Of a DNA stretch of 64,000 nucleotides, positions 63,916 to 64,000 are shown piece by piece. The stretch lies in the NCBI GenBank assembly GCA_937920345.1, contig CALGVA010000017.1, positions 62,001 to 126,000 of the forward strand, given 5' to 3'. The stretch's first letter is position 1. Every line of letters begins with the position of its first letter. Below the pieces are notes generated by a model. That model saw only the letters and a list, made by a program, of their open reading frames with translations. It had not been told where the DNA came from and did not search any database. Origin of the DNA: an uncultured Lachnospiraceae bacterium. GTDB lineage: Bacteria > Bacillota > Clostridia > Lachnospirales > Lachnospiraceae. The position numbers and the translations under genes are program-made.

Positions 63916-64000
63916 ACAATCCTCCATATTAAATTGTCATTGTGCGATAGGCAGACTTATAGCCTGTCCTGTTAGTAGTTTCTTCTATATATAATGTGTT

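Overview
The window joins two kinds of DNA. Roughly the first 31 kb is GC-balanced chromosomal sequence of an endospore-forming clostridium, most likely a Lachnospiraceae member. Evidence: sigK, spoIIP and gpr sit next to housekeeping genes (lepA, rpsT, hemW, dprA, yifB), with clostridial GH94-type phosphorylases and short palindromic intergenic repeats. From about 31.0 kb to the right edge the sequence becomes visibly AT-rich, nearly every gene lies on the minus strand, TTG/GTG starts behind strong GGAGG sites are common, and the content is mobile-element-like. The species is not identifiable from what I can see.

Chromosomal part, left to right: the 5' part of an LtaS-like membrane protein; a four-gene operon of unknown role (3-TM protein, two tiny acidic proteins, a C39/papain-like protein); dprA-yifB (DNA uptake/processing); pilT, a degenerate HD-GYP protein and sigK; hemW; lepA; spoIIP; gpr; rpsT on the plus strand with its own promoter and terminator; a TPM-domain protein with a zinc-ribbon partner; an SDR; a PurF-like protein without the catalytic N-terminal cysteine; a degenerate GGDEF protein; a YesN-type response regulator; two large adjacent GH94-superfamily phosphorylases; a MATE exporter converging with an acyl-CoA thioesterase.

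Mobile part: at 31.0-37.0 kb lie two related large serine recombinases, with a RhuM-like gene and an IS200-type insertion between them. These are probably stacked element ends. At 37.1-42.8 kb come small unknown genes and five tandem paralogues of a phage 'YSPETCVFVP' family, the third of which has ATA where its start codon should be. They abut a tape-measure gene whose 3' end looks lost. A tyrosine recombinase (46.5 kb) and a small HTH gene with a terminator in its leader follow.

At 48.2-56.9 kb is the most striking block: ClpX, a single-chain topoisomerase VI-type enzyme (B and A halves fused, Topo VIII-like), an unknown protein, a 1030-residue protein carrying the motifs of two-barrel RNA polymerases related to YonO and eukaryotic RDRs, and a zinc-ribbon protein coupled to it. 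At 57.2-64 kb are a Rep-like winged-helix protein, small proteins separated by unrelated intergenic hairpins, a cold-shock protein, and a TubR-like/TubZ-like pair suggesting type III partition.

Taken together I infer a large plasmid-like or phage-plasmid element (own initiator, topoisomerase, RNA polymerase, segregation system) that carries phage genes and is integrated in, or assembled next to, a clostridial chromosome. Its right end is beyond the window. Functions for the element are inferred from motifs read by eye; no database search was possible.
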